From: Oscheius dolichura
Taxonomy: Eukaryota > Nematoda > Chromadorea > Rhabditida > Rhabditidae
Reading direction: 5' to 3'
NCBI GenBank assembly: GCA_932521035.1
Contig: OW051494.1
Location: 9,348,001-9,412,000, forward strand
DNA: 64,000 bases
A program made the position numbers and the translations under genes. The notes under the pieces are model-generated. The model saw only the letters and a list, made by a program, of their open reading frames with translations. It ran no database searches and was not told the DNA's origin. Positions 1-9,745 of this stretch are shown here, in pieces (the stretch's first letter is position 1; each line of letters starts with the position of its first letter).

Positions 1-97
1 CCTGCACCCGTAAAGTCTCGGCAGGACAAAGGTATAAAGGCGTCACAGTTTTGAATAACGATGATCCTCCTGCCGAGACTTTACGAGCGCAGGGGAT
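1..97. repeat. Inverted-repeat MITE, family M1, copy 1
   Basis: The two ends are inverted copies of CCTGCACCCGTAAAGTCTCG...GGCAGGA around a short centre. Related copies lie at 37606-37710, 39000-39134 and 62731-63225. There is no coding capacity. The outer left arm seen in other copies (CTCGGTCTTCGA...) is cut by the window edge, so this copy may extend to the left. Confidence 0.85.
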
Positions 98-342
98 CGG
101 GCTATTGCGAACCGCACCGCCTAGAACGGGGTCCTTTACTGAAATTTCAATAGAAAACGTAATACAATAAATTTGGAGTTCTGGAAAATAGGTACTAATA
201 GCAATAATTCCCAAAAAGAGAAACACAAGTGGAAAAAAATCCCCCATTATTCCATACAAGACCCAGGCGCAGGGTTGTAGGTCCAGTATACCAGCCTGGG
301 TTCTTCTATATTTTCCCTATTTTCTACATCCATCGTTTTCAG

Positions 343-744
343 GTAATAATCATCACTCTTGTCCTTGAAATCTGCGGCTATGCAACTCTTACAATTTTCT
401 TTATCGGCCTGCCATGGAAGAACGGCTTTCCGGATCTCTCAGTTGTCTGTACCGGCAGCGCGGCGCTGCTCGCCGCCGGAGTTCTCGTCGGCGAACTGGT
501 CCGTTTCTCTAGCACCTACTGTACGAAAAAGACCGACACCGCCGATAACTGGAAATTTAACGACCATATGCGGGTAATTTCCATCGCTGTCCATGTGGTT
601 CGGCTTCTACTCGGCGTGATGATTCTGGTTGTGGTGATTCTGATGGAGACTCTCTACGATAGGGAGATTTTCGTAGCTGTACTCGCCTTCCTGCTCCTCC
701 TTTCTGGTTTTCCTATTTTCGCTCTTCTATGGCCGAAGAAATAG
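343..744 (+). CDS. Last exon of a four-helix membrane protein (paralog a)
   Basis: An exon opens behind a TTTTCAG acceptor at 336-342 and reads in phase 0 to a TAG at 742-744 (133 residues). Four hydrophobic helices are visible (starting VIIITLVLEICGY, then GSAALLAAGVLV, RLLLGVMILVVVILM and VLAFLLLLSGFPIFALLW), with a Lys/Asp-rich loop between helices 2 and 3. The genes at 2044 and 39292 have the same layout, the same phase-0 acceptor immediately before helix 1, and similar lengths, so they form a local family. In paralog c the upstream exon encodes a charged N-terminus. The equivalent exon here is unresolved; the reading frame stays open back to 229 and could hold it. No family name is recognised; the topology resembles small tetraspanning proteins. 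Confidence 0.7.
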   Translation, partial: VIIITLVLEICGYATLTIFFIGLPWKNGFPDLSVVCTGSAALLAAGVLVGELVRFSSTYCTKKTDTADNWKFNDHMRVISIAVHVVRLLLGVMILVVVILMETLYDREIFVAVLAFLLLLSGFPIFALLWPKK

Positions 745-759
745 AAGAAGAGGAAGCGA

Positions 760-2040
760 CAGACGAATGCAAGAGAATCTAAGGCAGACAGAAGCATTTC
801 TATATAATAAATAATATAAAAACTGTAAAAACTAGACGACGTTATTGGAAAAAGGACGAGCTTCTCTTATTTCAACACGGAAAGAGCGAAAGTCCCGGAA
901 GAAACCGCCGTTCTTCGTGTCTCTTTCCCCTTTCCACCCGTTTCTCGCCTGTTTCTACAGTAACCCGTCAAAAACGGTGTCTATAACGTTCAGCAAGGAC
1001 TAAATTTTCCATTTGTTGTGTTTACATTAGAGAAAAGGGCGCGCCAAGGCTTCTAAAAAAAGAAAAAAAAGGGATCGGCGTCCTTTTATAGAAGGATCGG
1101 GGTCTGTAGCGGCTGGATTCCTCAAAACTACCATTTCCTAAAGCTCCAAGCTACCAGAACTTCACAAAATGCGCCAGTGATTCAATAGTCGCAGAGGAGA
1201 AAGGACCATCCAATCCAAAAACGAGCTTATTTGAGCTGCTACCCACTTGACAGCACCTCCGGCTCATTTTTGGGGAATATCAACCTAGAGACCCTCCAAG
1301 ACACAAGGTTGTGCTCGTACCGGGGGTTGCCACCAAAAAAAGAAAACGTTTCTGCCACTGTCAGTCCTCAACCTCGGGGTTCCGGTTCGGGGTTGGACGA
1401 GATTCTCGTCCTTGTCTCGGTTTCAAAAATCCACTTCTCGTCCAGTCCTGTTCTGGTTCCATGCGGCCCTCACCCCGAGTTCCGGTGGGATTGGAGCCGG
1501 GCTATAGATTTGCGGGTGAAAGTCCTGGAAAGAAAAGAATGAAAGGTTTCCATGGATTACTGTAATCTCATTCCCAAAAGCGACTTTACCAGTTCAACCA
1601 AAAATTAATCAAAAGACCGAACCCGTCTCATTTCATTACTGCTTCTCCAAGGACAGCGGCTGTCTGAAGAAGAATGACAATTGCTTGGAGAAAATACCGT
1701 AAAGTGGAAAATTACAAAGTCCCATCGCTGGTTCGTTCAATCTTTTTTTGTCATTTTCTTTATTTCTAAACTACAGTATACTTGTTTTTTTGCTTTAAAA
1801 TATTCAGAATTTTTCGCTGATTACAAATAACCACGTTAAAAATTATAAAAATGTCAAAATTTGGAGAAAAATGCATGAAAAGCTTCCATTTTGTTAAGTG
1901 AATTTCGTCCAACGCGCGCCAAACGACGGCTCGCCTGCTGTTTACGCGCGTTTATTGGCGCGCGGTAACAGTAACCTGGAAATGTTTGTACTGTTTCTTG
2001 AAGTTTTAAACGCTATTTTATCTCCTTTCAAGCTATTTTC
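760..2040. other. Intergenic or intronic stretch, no convincing gene
   Basis: No long conserved frame is visible. At 1330-1510 there is a GC-rich patch with repeated CGGGGTTCCGG-type words. A short plus-strand frame at about 1620-1698 encodes a Cys-spaced peptide (HYCFSKDSGCLKKNDNC) followed by GTAAAG; this could be an upstream exon of the 2044 gene or part of a Cys-rich secreted gene, but nothing decides between these. Confidence 0.4.
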
Positions 2041-2043
2041 CAG

Positions 2044-2505
2044 GTGATGATTATCTTTCTGCTGATAGAGGGAGTCGTCGGCCTCTGGCTCACCATTTTC
2101 TACTTCTCCTCCCTCTCTCTGCTGCCGTTGTGTCTTCTCTCCATCTGTGTCTACCTGACCCTGCTGGTCCTGACATTCGAAGCGCCCCGCTGGCTGTTCA
2201 CCTACATCCTCGACCGGATCCATACCGCCAGGCGATGGGATCGAGGCCCTCCATGGCAGCGGCTGCTCCTCTCCTTCCACGTGGCTCGGCTGATTCTCCT
2301 GCTCCTCGCCCTGATAACTGGTCCCGTTTTTATAGAAGAAGGAGATCGTCTCATAATTATGGCCTGGCTGATAGTTGCTTTCGTCCTCTCGATTGGATAT
2401 TGTCTGACTGTACTGTCGAAAAGGCTGAGGCCCTTTGAAGCGAAATTCACTGATAAGGACCCGATGAGAAATTGGCATCCTGAAATTCCATATCCACGGT
2501 CATAG
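2044..2505 (+). CDS. Last exon of a four-helix membrane protein (paralog b)
   Basis: The exon starts after TTTTCCAG at 2036-2043 and ends at TAG 2503-2505, 153 residues in phase 0. Helices run from about residue 1 to 20, 25 to 45, 78 to 98 and 103 to 125, followed by a polar tail of about 25 residues that the two paralogs lack. The start of helix 1 (VMIIFLLIEG) corresponds to VIIITLVLEI in paralog a and LQLFFLAMEG in paralog c. The 5' exon or exons are not resolved. Function unknown; a plasma or organelle membrane location is inferred from the helices only. Confidence 0.7.
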   Translation: MMIIFLLIEGVVGLWLTIFYFSSLSLLPLCLLSICVYLTLLVLTFEAPRWLFTYILDRIHTARRWDRGPPWQRLLLSFHVARLILLLLALITGPVFIEEGDRLIIMAWLIVAFVLSIGYCLTVLSKRLRPFEAKFTDKDPMRNWHPEIPYPRS

Positions 2506-2599
2506 TGGAAAATGATGAATTGGGATGAAGAGAATTGAAACGATAGAGTCACTAGAGCAAATAACGAACAATAAACATTCTCTGATCACTTCAAATTGT

Positions 2600-2860
2600 T
2601 GCTTTTATCTTTGTGTAATTTTTTAAAGGAACCTTGACGGACAGAGGGAAATAAAGCAGCGAAATTGACCGTTTCAAAAAAAGGAAAAACATCATCAGAA
2701 CCGCTGTCAAAAGCTGAATCGAATGAGCTAGGTTGCAGCCAATTTCTCCTGTTCTCTGAACAGTAATGTCGCAAAACAGAAAGCGTGTCGTTGTGGGACC
2801 ACTGCGCTCTAACAGGCAAAAAAGGGGTGCCCGGGGGCTTCCTTTAAGATTGGCGGCCAG
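2600..2860. repeat. TTAA-flanked MITE, family T2, copy 1
   Basis: Bounded by TTAAAGGAACCTTGACGG on the left and GGGGGCTTCCTTTAAG on the right, with an internal block (CAGAAAGCGTGTCG, then a G/C-rich arm) shared with copies at about 4205-4435, 38060-38290 and 55140-55540. TTAA at both ends suggests a piggyBac-type non-autonomous element. Confidence 0.7.
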
Positions 2861-2933
2861 GAGCCCGAGGAGTCTTGTCGTGCATCTCGGAAAATAAAAA
2901 ACACACTATTCAGTTGCAATTTTTATTGATGTT

Positions 2934-3611
2934 TCAGAAGTAGGGAATTTCGTCGAATTTCGCTTCCTTATGGTAGCAGGTGATGTGCGCGTGGACCGTC
3001 AGATTTGGATGACCGCTCATTTCGCGTCGCATCCTCGCGGTAGAATCGCTACAGCCTTCATAGATAGACTTCTGAAGACAGTCGCTACTGTTGAAAATGA
3101 GAAATTTAGTGGAAAAAAAGTTACCGTACTTCGTTACCACAATGTACGGCGGGGGCACAGTCGTATTGGACCTGAACAGTAATAACACCACCTTCTTCTA
3201 GAATCATTTTGCTCCTATAAACAGTCTTATTTCTAATTAAAACGAATTGAGCCGTCGGCTGCCTTCGGGTAGGAGTAAACGCTCAAAAAGACCAACCTTT
3301 CACAGGTAAACTCAGGCGGTGGTACTGGCACGGTAGTATTAAACATATCCCTATTACGAAATATACATACAGTAGGGAGAGGAATGGGGTCGGTCTCGTT
3401 TTGGAAAGCTAAAAAGCAATTTTACTACTGGATCTCAATATATGGCTTTATATGACGGGGTTACTTACATCCGTGTTTACTTTGTGGGCAGCTGAATGGG
3501 GTAATCCAAGAGTTTCCGTAGATCCAAGGAGGCAGGTACGGTCCCAAGGGGGAAATAAACCCCATGGCAGAGGGAGAAGGCAGCCAGCAGGACGCAGGCG
3601 AAACGAAACAT
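2934..3611 (-). pseudogene. Secreted Cys-rich protein R1, frameshifted in exon 1
   Basis: Four exons read on the minus strand: 3481-3611, 3297-3408, 3125-3171 and 2934-3087. Exon 1 begins with a good signal peptide (MFRFACVLLAAFSLCHG). Downstream exons keep one frame and a Cys pattern (TVC, FTC, YDCAPAVHC, DCLQ...EGC, ITC) ending in PYF-stop. Compared with paralog R2 (8916-9525), the part after the signal peptide (YLPPWIYG...SCPQ) lies in a different frame, so there is a one-base shift near the C and G runs at about 3540-3565. That is either a real inactivation or a homopolymer sequencing error. The product would be a small secreted disulfide-bonded protein; no known family recognised. Confidence 0.6.
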
Positions 3612-3825
3612 CGTTATGGGGAAGACAACGGGGGAGAGCTGCTTTTAAGCTGGAGAATTTGCATTAATGTGTTTTTGTAAGTTTTAGAGAGCGGCAAATT
3701 GTTTGATAGACAGGAGAGACGCAGCGCAGACTAGGGGAGATATTGATGATTATTGCCTGGACTGAATTTCAATAAGCCTGACTTCGCCAGTACAAGGAAT
3801 ATTACAGGGAATACTAATGTTTCGA
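3612..3825. repeat. Duplicated promoter block shared by R1 and R2 (copy 1)
   Basis: From about 3669 to 3825 the sequence is nearly identical to 9590-9745, including GAGAGCGGCAAATTG and GGGGAGATATTGATG, ending at the same AATACTAATGTTTCG. Weaker similarity continues to the R1/R2 start codons. It is the upstream flank of both Cys-rich genes and marks the edge of a segmental duplication. Confidence 0.85.
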
Positions 3826-4785
3826 CCAATGTGCGAGTCTTGTCTTGGCTCCTTTTGGGAGCTCTCCATGCTAACCATTCCTGTCTCCCCGTCCCCATCG
3901 AATGTTCCCAGCACATGGCAGACTACATCCACTTCGTTCTAGCCGGGTTTGCGGATCAATCCAAGGTATGGCGGATCATTACCGTATACCCTGGTCAATA
4001 ATTTTAGCAATCCGTCGTCCACATGTCTGCCCTGTTCCACGCTTTCCATCTCTGCCAGCTGTGGACGGTTTATTGCGAAAGAGCCGCGGTCTACTGCTCG
4101 ACCACGGCGTTTCCTCACCTTTTGAACTTTTGGGCCCGTGTGACACCGGCTATTCTTCAACTTTTAAGCCATTCCAAAGTGGTACGTCTTGCGTAGTTTA
4201 AAAGAGCCTCGGGGGACCTAGGCGGGTTACTGTAGCGGAGGAAATGGGGAAATTGACCTTTTCATAAAAAACGAAAAAGCGTCAAAAACTGAATCGATTG
4301 AGCTAGATTTCGGCCAAGTTTTCCTTTTCTGTGAGAAGTACTGTCGCTAAACAGAAAGCGTGTCGCTGCGGTACCAGTGCGCTCATTCGGGCGAAATCAA
4401 GGGGACCCTCAGGCTTCCTTTAAAAGCACTCTATGGATTACTGTAGAAAAAAGAGCGAATTACAAAACTAGCTACAGTAACCCTTCATAAATACGGCCTT
4501 ATTTTTCAGCTGGCGGATATGGTCAACCTGCACTTCTTGAACACGATTCAAGCCCTGCAACAAGTCAATTCGGCCCTCCTCTGCCAGCTCTACTCCCTCT
4601 GGGCTCCCATCCTGACGGCCTACCATAGTCAGATTCCTAACCAGCTGAGAATGAAGCTGGATGCCGGTGAGAACCAACCGTCTCTTCAAGCACCCGCCCT
4701 CATTGATTGGCTGAAACGTGTTCGCTATAAGATATCACAAGTGGAACTGCAGACATCGGCAGCTTCTCCTTATTATAACGTGTAA
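3826..4785 (+). CDS. Secreted alpha-helical protein, three exons
   Basis: Exons about 3826-3965, 4008-4181 and 4510-4785 join in phase 0 through GTATGG...TTTTAG and GTACGT...TTTTTCAG. Exon 1 carries a signal-peptide-like core (VLSWLLLGALHA) followed by NHSCLPVPIECSQH. Exon 2 is rich in Cys, His and aromatic residues (FHAFHLCQLWTVYCERAAVYC). Exon 3 is helical, ends SPYYNV-stop, and has no further membrane segment. No ATG lies in frame just before the signal core, so the initiating exon is missing or altered; exon 1 begins exactly where the duplicated promoter block ends, suggesting the duplication may have replaced the original 5' end. No family recognised. Confidence 0.55.
4205..4435. repeat. 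TTAA-type MITE, family T2, copy 2, inside an intron
   Basis: Shares the AGAAAGCGTGTCGCTGCGG block and the CAGGCTTCCTTTAA right end with the copy at 2600-2860. It lies within the last intron of the 3826-4785 gene. The left end reads GCCTCGGGGGACCTAGG, matching the G/C-rich arm of the 38-kb copy. Confidence 0.65.
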
Positions 4786-5706
4786 ACATACTCTGTCATA
4801 GTTTTTATATCTATAAACTGTTTTACAGAAACCTGTAATGAAAAATATAAAAAAGTTAAAGTCTCGAAAGGCCGCGGACTTCGTCGTTGAGAATGGAGAC
4901 ACGAAAATTATGTAAAAAATAGAAAACGGCTTGCCGCAAAGGATTTATTAGAGTATCCTTGGAAATTACTGACAGCAGAAGGAACTTTTTTGGTCTTTGA
5001 GCAGCAGAATGAATTTCACCTCGTAAATGGATTTCCTTTGGGGTTCTTGTAAATTATGGGATGTTATTTCATTTTGCTACGTTCTATTTTATTTCTCCGT
5101 ATTTTCCTTTCTACTCATTTCATAAGGTGCTGCTAAAGAATCAGAAATGTTTTATTCAGTTATCAATCGAAATTTGCGTCCGGGTTGCAGCACTCAAACG
5201 CCGCGAAGATTGTTAAATCCTTAAACTGTCTCATTTCCTGGCGCATGGCATTCGTCCTTACAACCATGGCCGTTCTGGAAGTTACTATTATAATTGGAAA
5301 ATTAAGGTCGGTTAAAGTAACAGTCAAGGACCTTGGATTTGATTTGATTTGAGCACAGACTGCGAGCGCAGTCGCCACAGAACTACTGCGCTCAAACCGA
5401 GGTCCCTGACTGTTCCTTTAAGTGAAATAAAAGCAGACCGTATATTGATATTGAAAACTTATTTGATGGAAATAAATGAAACTGTTACACAATATTGTTG
5501 TATGCTTTTGTGCTTTCTTATTGGTTTATTTTTGTGAAATGGCCCGTGAAACTTATGCTTTTCGGATCTTTATCATTTGGGAAGCCGCAGTTAGACAGCC
5601 AGGAGAGGAAAAGGCAACAATTGGATAAACAAGGCAGAAAATAGCCACAGTTAGACGGCTAGGACGAGAAAGGAAATAAATAGACGAGCAGTCGTTTTTA
5701 TTTCAG
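4786..5706. other. Gap with a 102-bp TTAA MITE (5316-5417)
   Basis: Most of this stretch is AT-rich without a supported gene. At 5312-5421 there is a short TTAA-flanked element with ends AGTAACAGTCAAGGACC and GGTCCCTGACTGTTCCT, the same termini as the 500-bp family T1 elements at 20320-20825 and 57234-57745, so it is an internally deleted T1 copy. Confidence 0.6.
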
Positions 5707-5871
5707 AGCGCTTCTTCGTTTGCCCTGCCCCTGGTCATTGCAATTATTCTCTTCACCATAATCTTCGTGACTTCCGCAGTTTTTTGCTGTCGAGAGCGAC
5801 AAAAAGTCAGGAAACAACGCCTCTGCTGTCTTGAATTTATGTCGAATATTAGTGTTTTGGTCTATTTTTGA
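5707..5871 (+). CDS. Terminal exon with one transmembrane helix
   Basis: A TTTATTTCAG acceptor at 5697-5706 opens a 54-codon frame with one strong helix (ALPLVIAIILFTIIFVTSAVF) followed by CCRERQKVRKQR, the usual positive cytosolic stop-transfer signal, then TGA at 5869-5871. It looks like the last exon of a type I membrane protein. No upstream exon could be joined with confidence; the 3' end of the 3826-4785 gene is a possible but unsupported partner. Confidence 0.45.
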   Translation, partial: SASSFALPLVIAIILFTIIFVTSAVFCCRERQKVRKQRLCCLEFMSNISVLVYF

Positions 5872-5899
5872 GAAGATTTATAAGAAATAACAAATTTAT

Positions 5900-7787
5900 T
5901 TATTCTTTTTTGTACTGGCAAAGACGATCAGCCAAGGTTTGTGGAATAATCACAGAGGACATACCAGCCCACGAATAAGGAAGAGCTGCTCCATCTCGCC
6001 ATCGTTCTCCATCGAATATTTCAACTCGACTCAGATATTCAATTGCCTGCTCTCCACCAATTGCATAAATTTCTTGGTCAAGGATTTTTCCAGCAAAATG
6101 GGAGGAAGGATATTTCATTGGCGACAACGATTTCCATTTTGAATTTGATTCTTGAGGGTCGAGCTCCCACACGGCGTTTGTTGGCTCGTAGCTTTCTCCA
6201 CCAAATAGAATAAACTTATTTTCATAAGGAACGAGTGAATGACCAAAGAGGGGCTTTGGTAAAGAGGGAAATTCAGTCCAGCGGTTATCTTCAGGATTGT
6301 AACATTCTGCAGTATCCGTGGTGCCCATCCTTTCAATCCATCCACCACAAATAATTATTTTATTGTTCCATACTGCCGCTGCTGCATTCATTCTTGCATG
6401 TTTCATATCTCTAAAATCTGTTAATAATCTGGTTTTCACTTATCCAAACAAAAGAGAAAATCGAAACTAAACTCACGCCATTAATGTCCATTTATTCTTC
6501 TTCGGATCGTATCTTTCCACACTTTTTAGAGATTTACCATTTCCACCTTCTCCTCCAAACACCCAAATGTATCCATTCCATTCCAAACAACTATTTTGAA
6601 TCTCCCAGCGTCGAACATTCATATCAGCCAGTCGAATCCATTTCAGATTTTTGTCCAATTTATACAAAGCTTTTGGATTCCACAAACCACCAAATAAATA
6701 GATTTCTCCATTGAGATAAATTGCTCCTCTCTGAGAAGCCCCATAAGGTAATTCCAGTTCTATTTCAATCCATTTTGTTCTATCCTGGCTCAACACTGCC
6801 ATCCCAGCGTAGTCATATCCATTATTTTTCACTCCTCCCATAATCAAAATCTAAACGGAGACCTATGCTAAATCAAAAAAATAACTCACAGTTTCTGAAG
6901 TGGATTTTCTTTTTGTCGTATTATCAACGGCTGTCCAAGGAATTAGAAATACAACAGCGCATACTAAACTGTTTGATAAGTTCGTCCCTTTTTTACGTAA
7001 CTTTTTATTTTTTGCACTTTTCGAGGTAGTTTTGGTATCAAAATGATCCTCTCCGAATTTTCCAGAACCGTATATGGTTTTGGATGGGTGTTTCCTATCA
7101 CCCTGGCAAGTTAGCTATCATCGAGATTCGACCTTTTTTGACACTTCTGAAGGTGGGATACAAACGAACATGGCGGGGAAGAATCGGTATATCTCTTCTA
7201 TTTCTGGACTTACCTCTCTACTACTTGAACAAAAGCTGTTCGTTAGGCCGAGATCTATAGAATCATTCCAACGCTGAAGTAATTGGAATTAATTGGATTT
7301 TTGCCGTTGAGTTTCCCTATATACAAATTCGACATTTTCAAAAGAGCGATACTCGGCCATCCTAGAGGCTACCGGGATAAACTTTTTTGGCTGATAGCTG
7401 ACGAGTCACCACATCACCTCGTGTCAAAAATGGTCGAAACTCTATGAAAGCTAACTTGCCAGGGTCACAGGAAACTCATATCCAAAGTGCTTACGATTCT
7501 GGGGAATTAGGAGAGAATCATTTTGACACCAAAAGCACCTCAAAACGTATTGAAAATAAAAAGTTACGTAAAAAGGGACGAACTTATCAAACAACCTAGT
7601 ATTAGGGGGAGCCCAAAATACTTGCAAAGCTTGCTGAATTTTTTTTCCAATTCGTCTTTATTTCCATTCAATTTTTCCTCCAATTCTTCTTTTTCTCTTT
7701 TCAACCTATCAATTTCTTGTTGTTTCTCCATAGCAACCGCCTGGGCTTCGTCCATTGCCATAAGTGGATCATCGCTCATTTTGACAG
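5900..7787 (-). CDS. Membrane-anchored Kelch-repeat protein with transposon in exon 1
   Basis: Minus-strand exons: 7600-7779 plus 6890-6961 (one original exon split by a transposon), 6477-6850 and 5900-6410. Without the insert the reading frame is continuous, 378 residues. Residues 1-50 form an acidic N-terminus and a heptad coiled coil (EKQQEIDRLKREKEELEEKL). Residues about 53-73 form one transmembrane helix built from both sides of the insertion (KYFGLPLI, then CAVVFLIPWTAV). The rest is Kelch blades with GG doublets and downstream Trp (IYLFGGLWN, IWVFGGEGG, IIICGGW, FILFGGES, IYAIGGEQ). Start: ATG 7777-7779 sits 8 nt behind a TTTCAG acceptor, fitting SL trans-splicing. Kelch domains are beta-propeller interaction modules; the partner is unknown. 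The coiled coil-TM-Kelch order predicts a type II protein with the propeller outside the cytosol. Confidence 0.8.
6964..7599. mobile_element. TA-flanked MITE with 90-bp TIRs inside a Kelch coding exon
   Basis: The ends are inverted copies (CTAAACTGTTTGATAAG against CTAGGTTGTTTGATAAG) that continue similar for about 90 bp, through TTCGTCCC and TCAAAATGAT. Dinucleotide TA flanks both ends (6962-6963, 7600-7601), the Tc1/mariner-type target duplication. Removing the element with one TA restores an open, in-frame transmembrane helix in the Kelch gene. Related elements sit at 31108-31559 and, more distantly, 22710-23288. Confidence 0.9.
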
Positions 7788-7995
7788 CTGAAATTTTCAG
7801 CTTTTCAGAAAAGAAGAATTGGAAAAAAAAATTCAGCCTGAAAATGAATGAAAAATGAATGTAAGATGCAAAAAGAGTGAGAAAATGGACCGGGGAGAGG
7901 TTTATTGACTGCCTGAGCGCCTGATAAGGGCGCATTTTTCTTTTTATCACGAAAGGAAGAGCGAATGCTAGCCGTTTCAACTTCTAACATTTCAG

Positions 7996-8122
7996 GGAAC
8001 CCCTGGGATCAATTGGAAGTGTTGCCGCTCTCAAAGAAAATGATCCAATGTGGAAAGGTTTCTTTATCTACGAATTTGAAGAGAAACATTTGAAGAAAAT
8101 GAAGAGAAAAACGAAGAATTGA
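7996..8122 (+). CDS. Orphan terminal exon, basic C-terminus
   Basis: Behind an ACATTTCAG acceptor a frame of 41 codons runs to TGA 8120-8122, ending EKHLKKMKRKTKN. Codon choice and the acceptor look real, but no upstream plus-strand exon is visible because the antisense Kelch gene occupies the sequence to the left. It could be the end of a gene in which the Kelch gene is nested, or a decayed remnant. Confidence 0.35.
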
Positions 8123-8264
8123 TGGGTTCTGAAATGCTTCTCAAACTTCTTTTTTTATAATTTGAGACTACAAGTTCTACAGAATTTTCTACCGACACTC
8201 CTTCAATACAATTTTTAATTTTGAAAGACAAATAATAAACAAAGTAAAGAGAGAGAGAAAGAGA

Positions 8265-8827
8265 TCAAACTTCGATGCCCGTATCTTCTTGAATCCATTT
8301 CTTAATCAGTTCGTAGACTTCTGTCTTCGCCGTGTTTGAGACGCTTTTTCGGCCTTCTAGCTTCAATTTATCGAAAAGATATTGCTCCGTGACGTTGTCT
8401 ATTCCCTAAAAATTTGAGTTTCTCTTTTTCACATAGGAATTACGATATTCTCAACATTAGAATGACTTCTATTCCCGCCGTTTTCTAAAGAACTTGAAAA
8501 ATGGAAGTAGCAAAATTACTAGAAACCAAAAAGTCTTGTAGCTCAGTCATTCGTTAGAAAAATTGAAAAAAATGAAAGAAAATGCTCCGACCTGCCGTTT
8601 AATTTCGTCTCTGGCCATTTTTTCCATTTTCTCCACCCATCCCTCGGATTTTAGTCGATTTATTAGAATTTTCTAAAGAATGTTGATTATTTTCTGAGGT
8701 TGAAAAGAGGAGCTTTTACAAATGAAAAACGACTTACCTCGATCCTTTCAAGCTCCTTACTATCGGAAAATCGCCTCTCCACTCCTTCAAACTTCTTCTC
8801 CATCTCAGCAGCTGTCATATGGCTCAT
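8265..8827 (-). CDS. ENY2: ENY2/Sus1-family transcription and mRNA export factor
   Basis: Three exons, 8738-8827, 8592-8672 and 8265-8405, all in phase 0 with GT...AG junctions, give 103 residues; the family is usually about 100. The core matches ENY2: ILINRLKSEGWVEKM, then DEIKRQGIDNVTEQ and VYELIKKWIQ, corresponding to the LRAKLIECGW, EVIKEKGLEHVT and LLQRIRTFL blocks of animal ENY2. Family members are small helical proteins shared by the SAGA deubiquitinase module and the TREX-2 export complex, acting in the nucleus and at nuclear pores. ATG 8825-8827 lies 8 nt after a TTTTCAG acceptor, fitting SL trans-splicing. The first 30 residues (MSHMTAAEMEKKFEGVE...) are not recognisably conserved. 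Confidence 0.88.
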
Positions 8828-8915
8828 TTTTTGAGCTGAAAATTGAAAACTTGAAGAGGAACTGATAGGAAAATGTTAAAAACACGAGAAATATCACTAT
8901 CTTAAAAAGAGAAAC

Positions 8916-9525
8916 TCAAAAGTAGGAGCCATTTGTCACGTCTTTGCAGCCTTCACCGTTCTGGAAACATTCGTTGTTTGAATAATTGGAAAAAGGGATA
9001 AAACGTTTGTAAAAAATGAAACAAACGAATAACGTATTGATAGAGCCTCTCCTGATTCCCGGTTTAGTACAATAGCCGCCATCGCGGCAGAAATAGTGGA
9101 ATTCAACAGCTGTCGGCATGTCCTTTCTTTGGTGGACTATTTTTCTCCAGAAATATGTCTGATGTCCATTAGGATCAACCCTCGAAGAACCAACCTAACA
9201 CATGTTGGATTATCATAATGAGCACAGTCGGTACGGGGAGGAGGAGGGTCAGTTTCATTATGATGCTCTGAAAAATAAGGGAATTACTGAAAACGTCGTA
9301 TTGAGAAAGGAGGAAAATTGTCAATTTCAGGAGAAATGAAAAGACGAACAATTCTCACTGCTCGTTGTCTTTATAGCGATAAAGCAGTGATTACTTACTT
9401 CCATGGGGGCAACTCAATGGTGCATATCCTGGAAAGTCTCCATAGATAGGAAAGGGAAGGTAAGAATCGTAGATCGCCTGGGCAGTGAACGATCCAGCGA
9501 ACAGGACGCAGACGAGACGCAGCAT
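8916..9525 (-). CDS. Secreted Cys-rich protein R2
   Basis: Paralog of R1. Exon 1 (9399-9525) encodes a signal peptide (MLRLVCVLFAGSFTAQA) and YLPFPIYGDF...LSCPHG. Exon 2 (9195-9267) carries NETDPPPPRTDCAHYDNPTC, the same intron positions as R1. Exon 3 (about 9034-9144) contains FHYFCRDGGYCTKPG. The final part (NECFQNGEGCKDV...SYF-stop, ending at 8916) aligns with the last exon of R1, but the expected AG acceptor before NEC is absent. The last intron may be retained, since the frame is open through it, or a later CAG at about 8961 may be used. Expected product: a short secreted disulfide-rich protein of unknown role. Confidence 0.6.
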
Positions 9526-9589
9526 CTTGGTTTGTGGTGAAAACGGCGGCCGAGGGCTGCTTTTAAGCTCGAGACTTTTTTATATTGAT

Positions 9590-9745
9590 GTTTTTGTAAG
9601 TTTTAGAGAGCGGCAAATTGTTTGGTAGACAGGAGAGACGCAGCGCAGACTAGGGGAGATATTGATGATTATTGCCTGGACTGAATTTCAATAAGCCTGA
9701 CTTCGCCAGTACAAGGAATATTACAGGGAATACTAATGTTTCGTA
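9590..9745. repeat. Duplicated promoter block shared by R1 and R2 (copy 2)
   Basis: Nearly identical to 3669-3825 in the same orientation; the similarity stops at the same TTTCG. Here the right edge abuts and appears to truncate a minus-strand frame (9733-9990) instead of the helical secreted gene. Confidence 0.85.

Noticed and set aside
1942-2478. 178-codon minus-strand frame
   Set aside because: Shadow of the four-helix exon at 2044-2505; composition is the low-complexity Gln/Glu/Pro pattern expected from antisense of Leu-rich codons.
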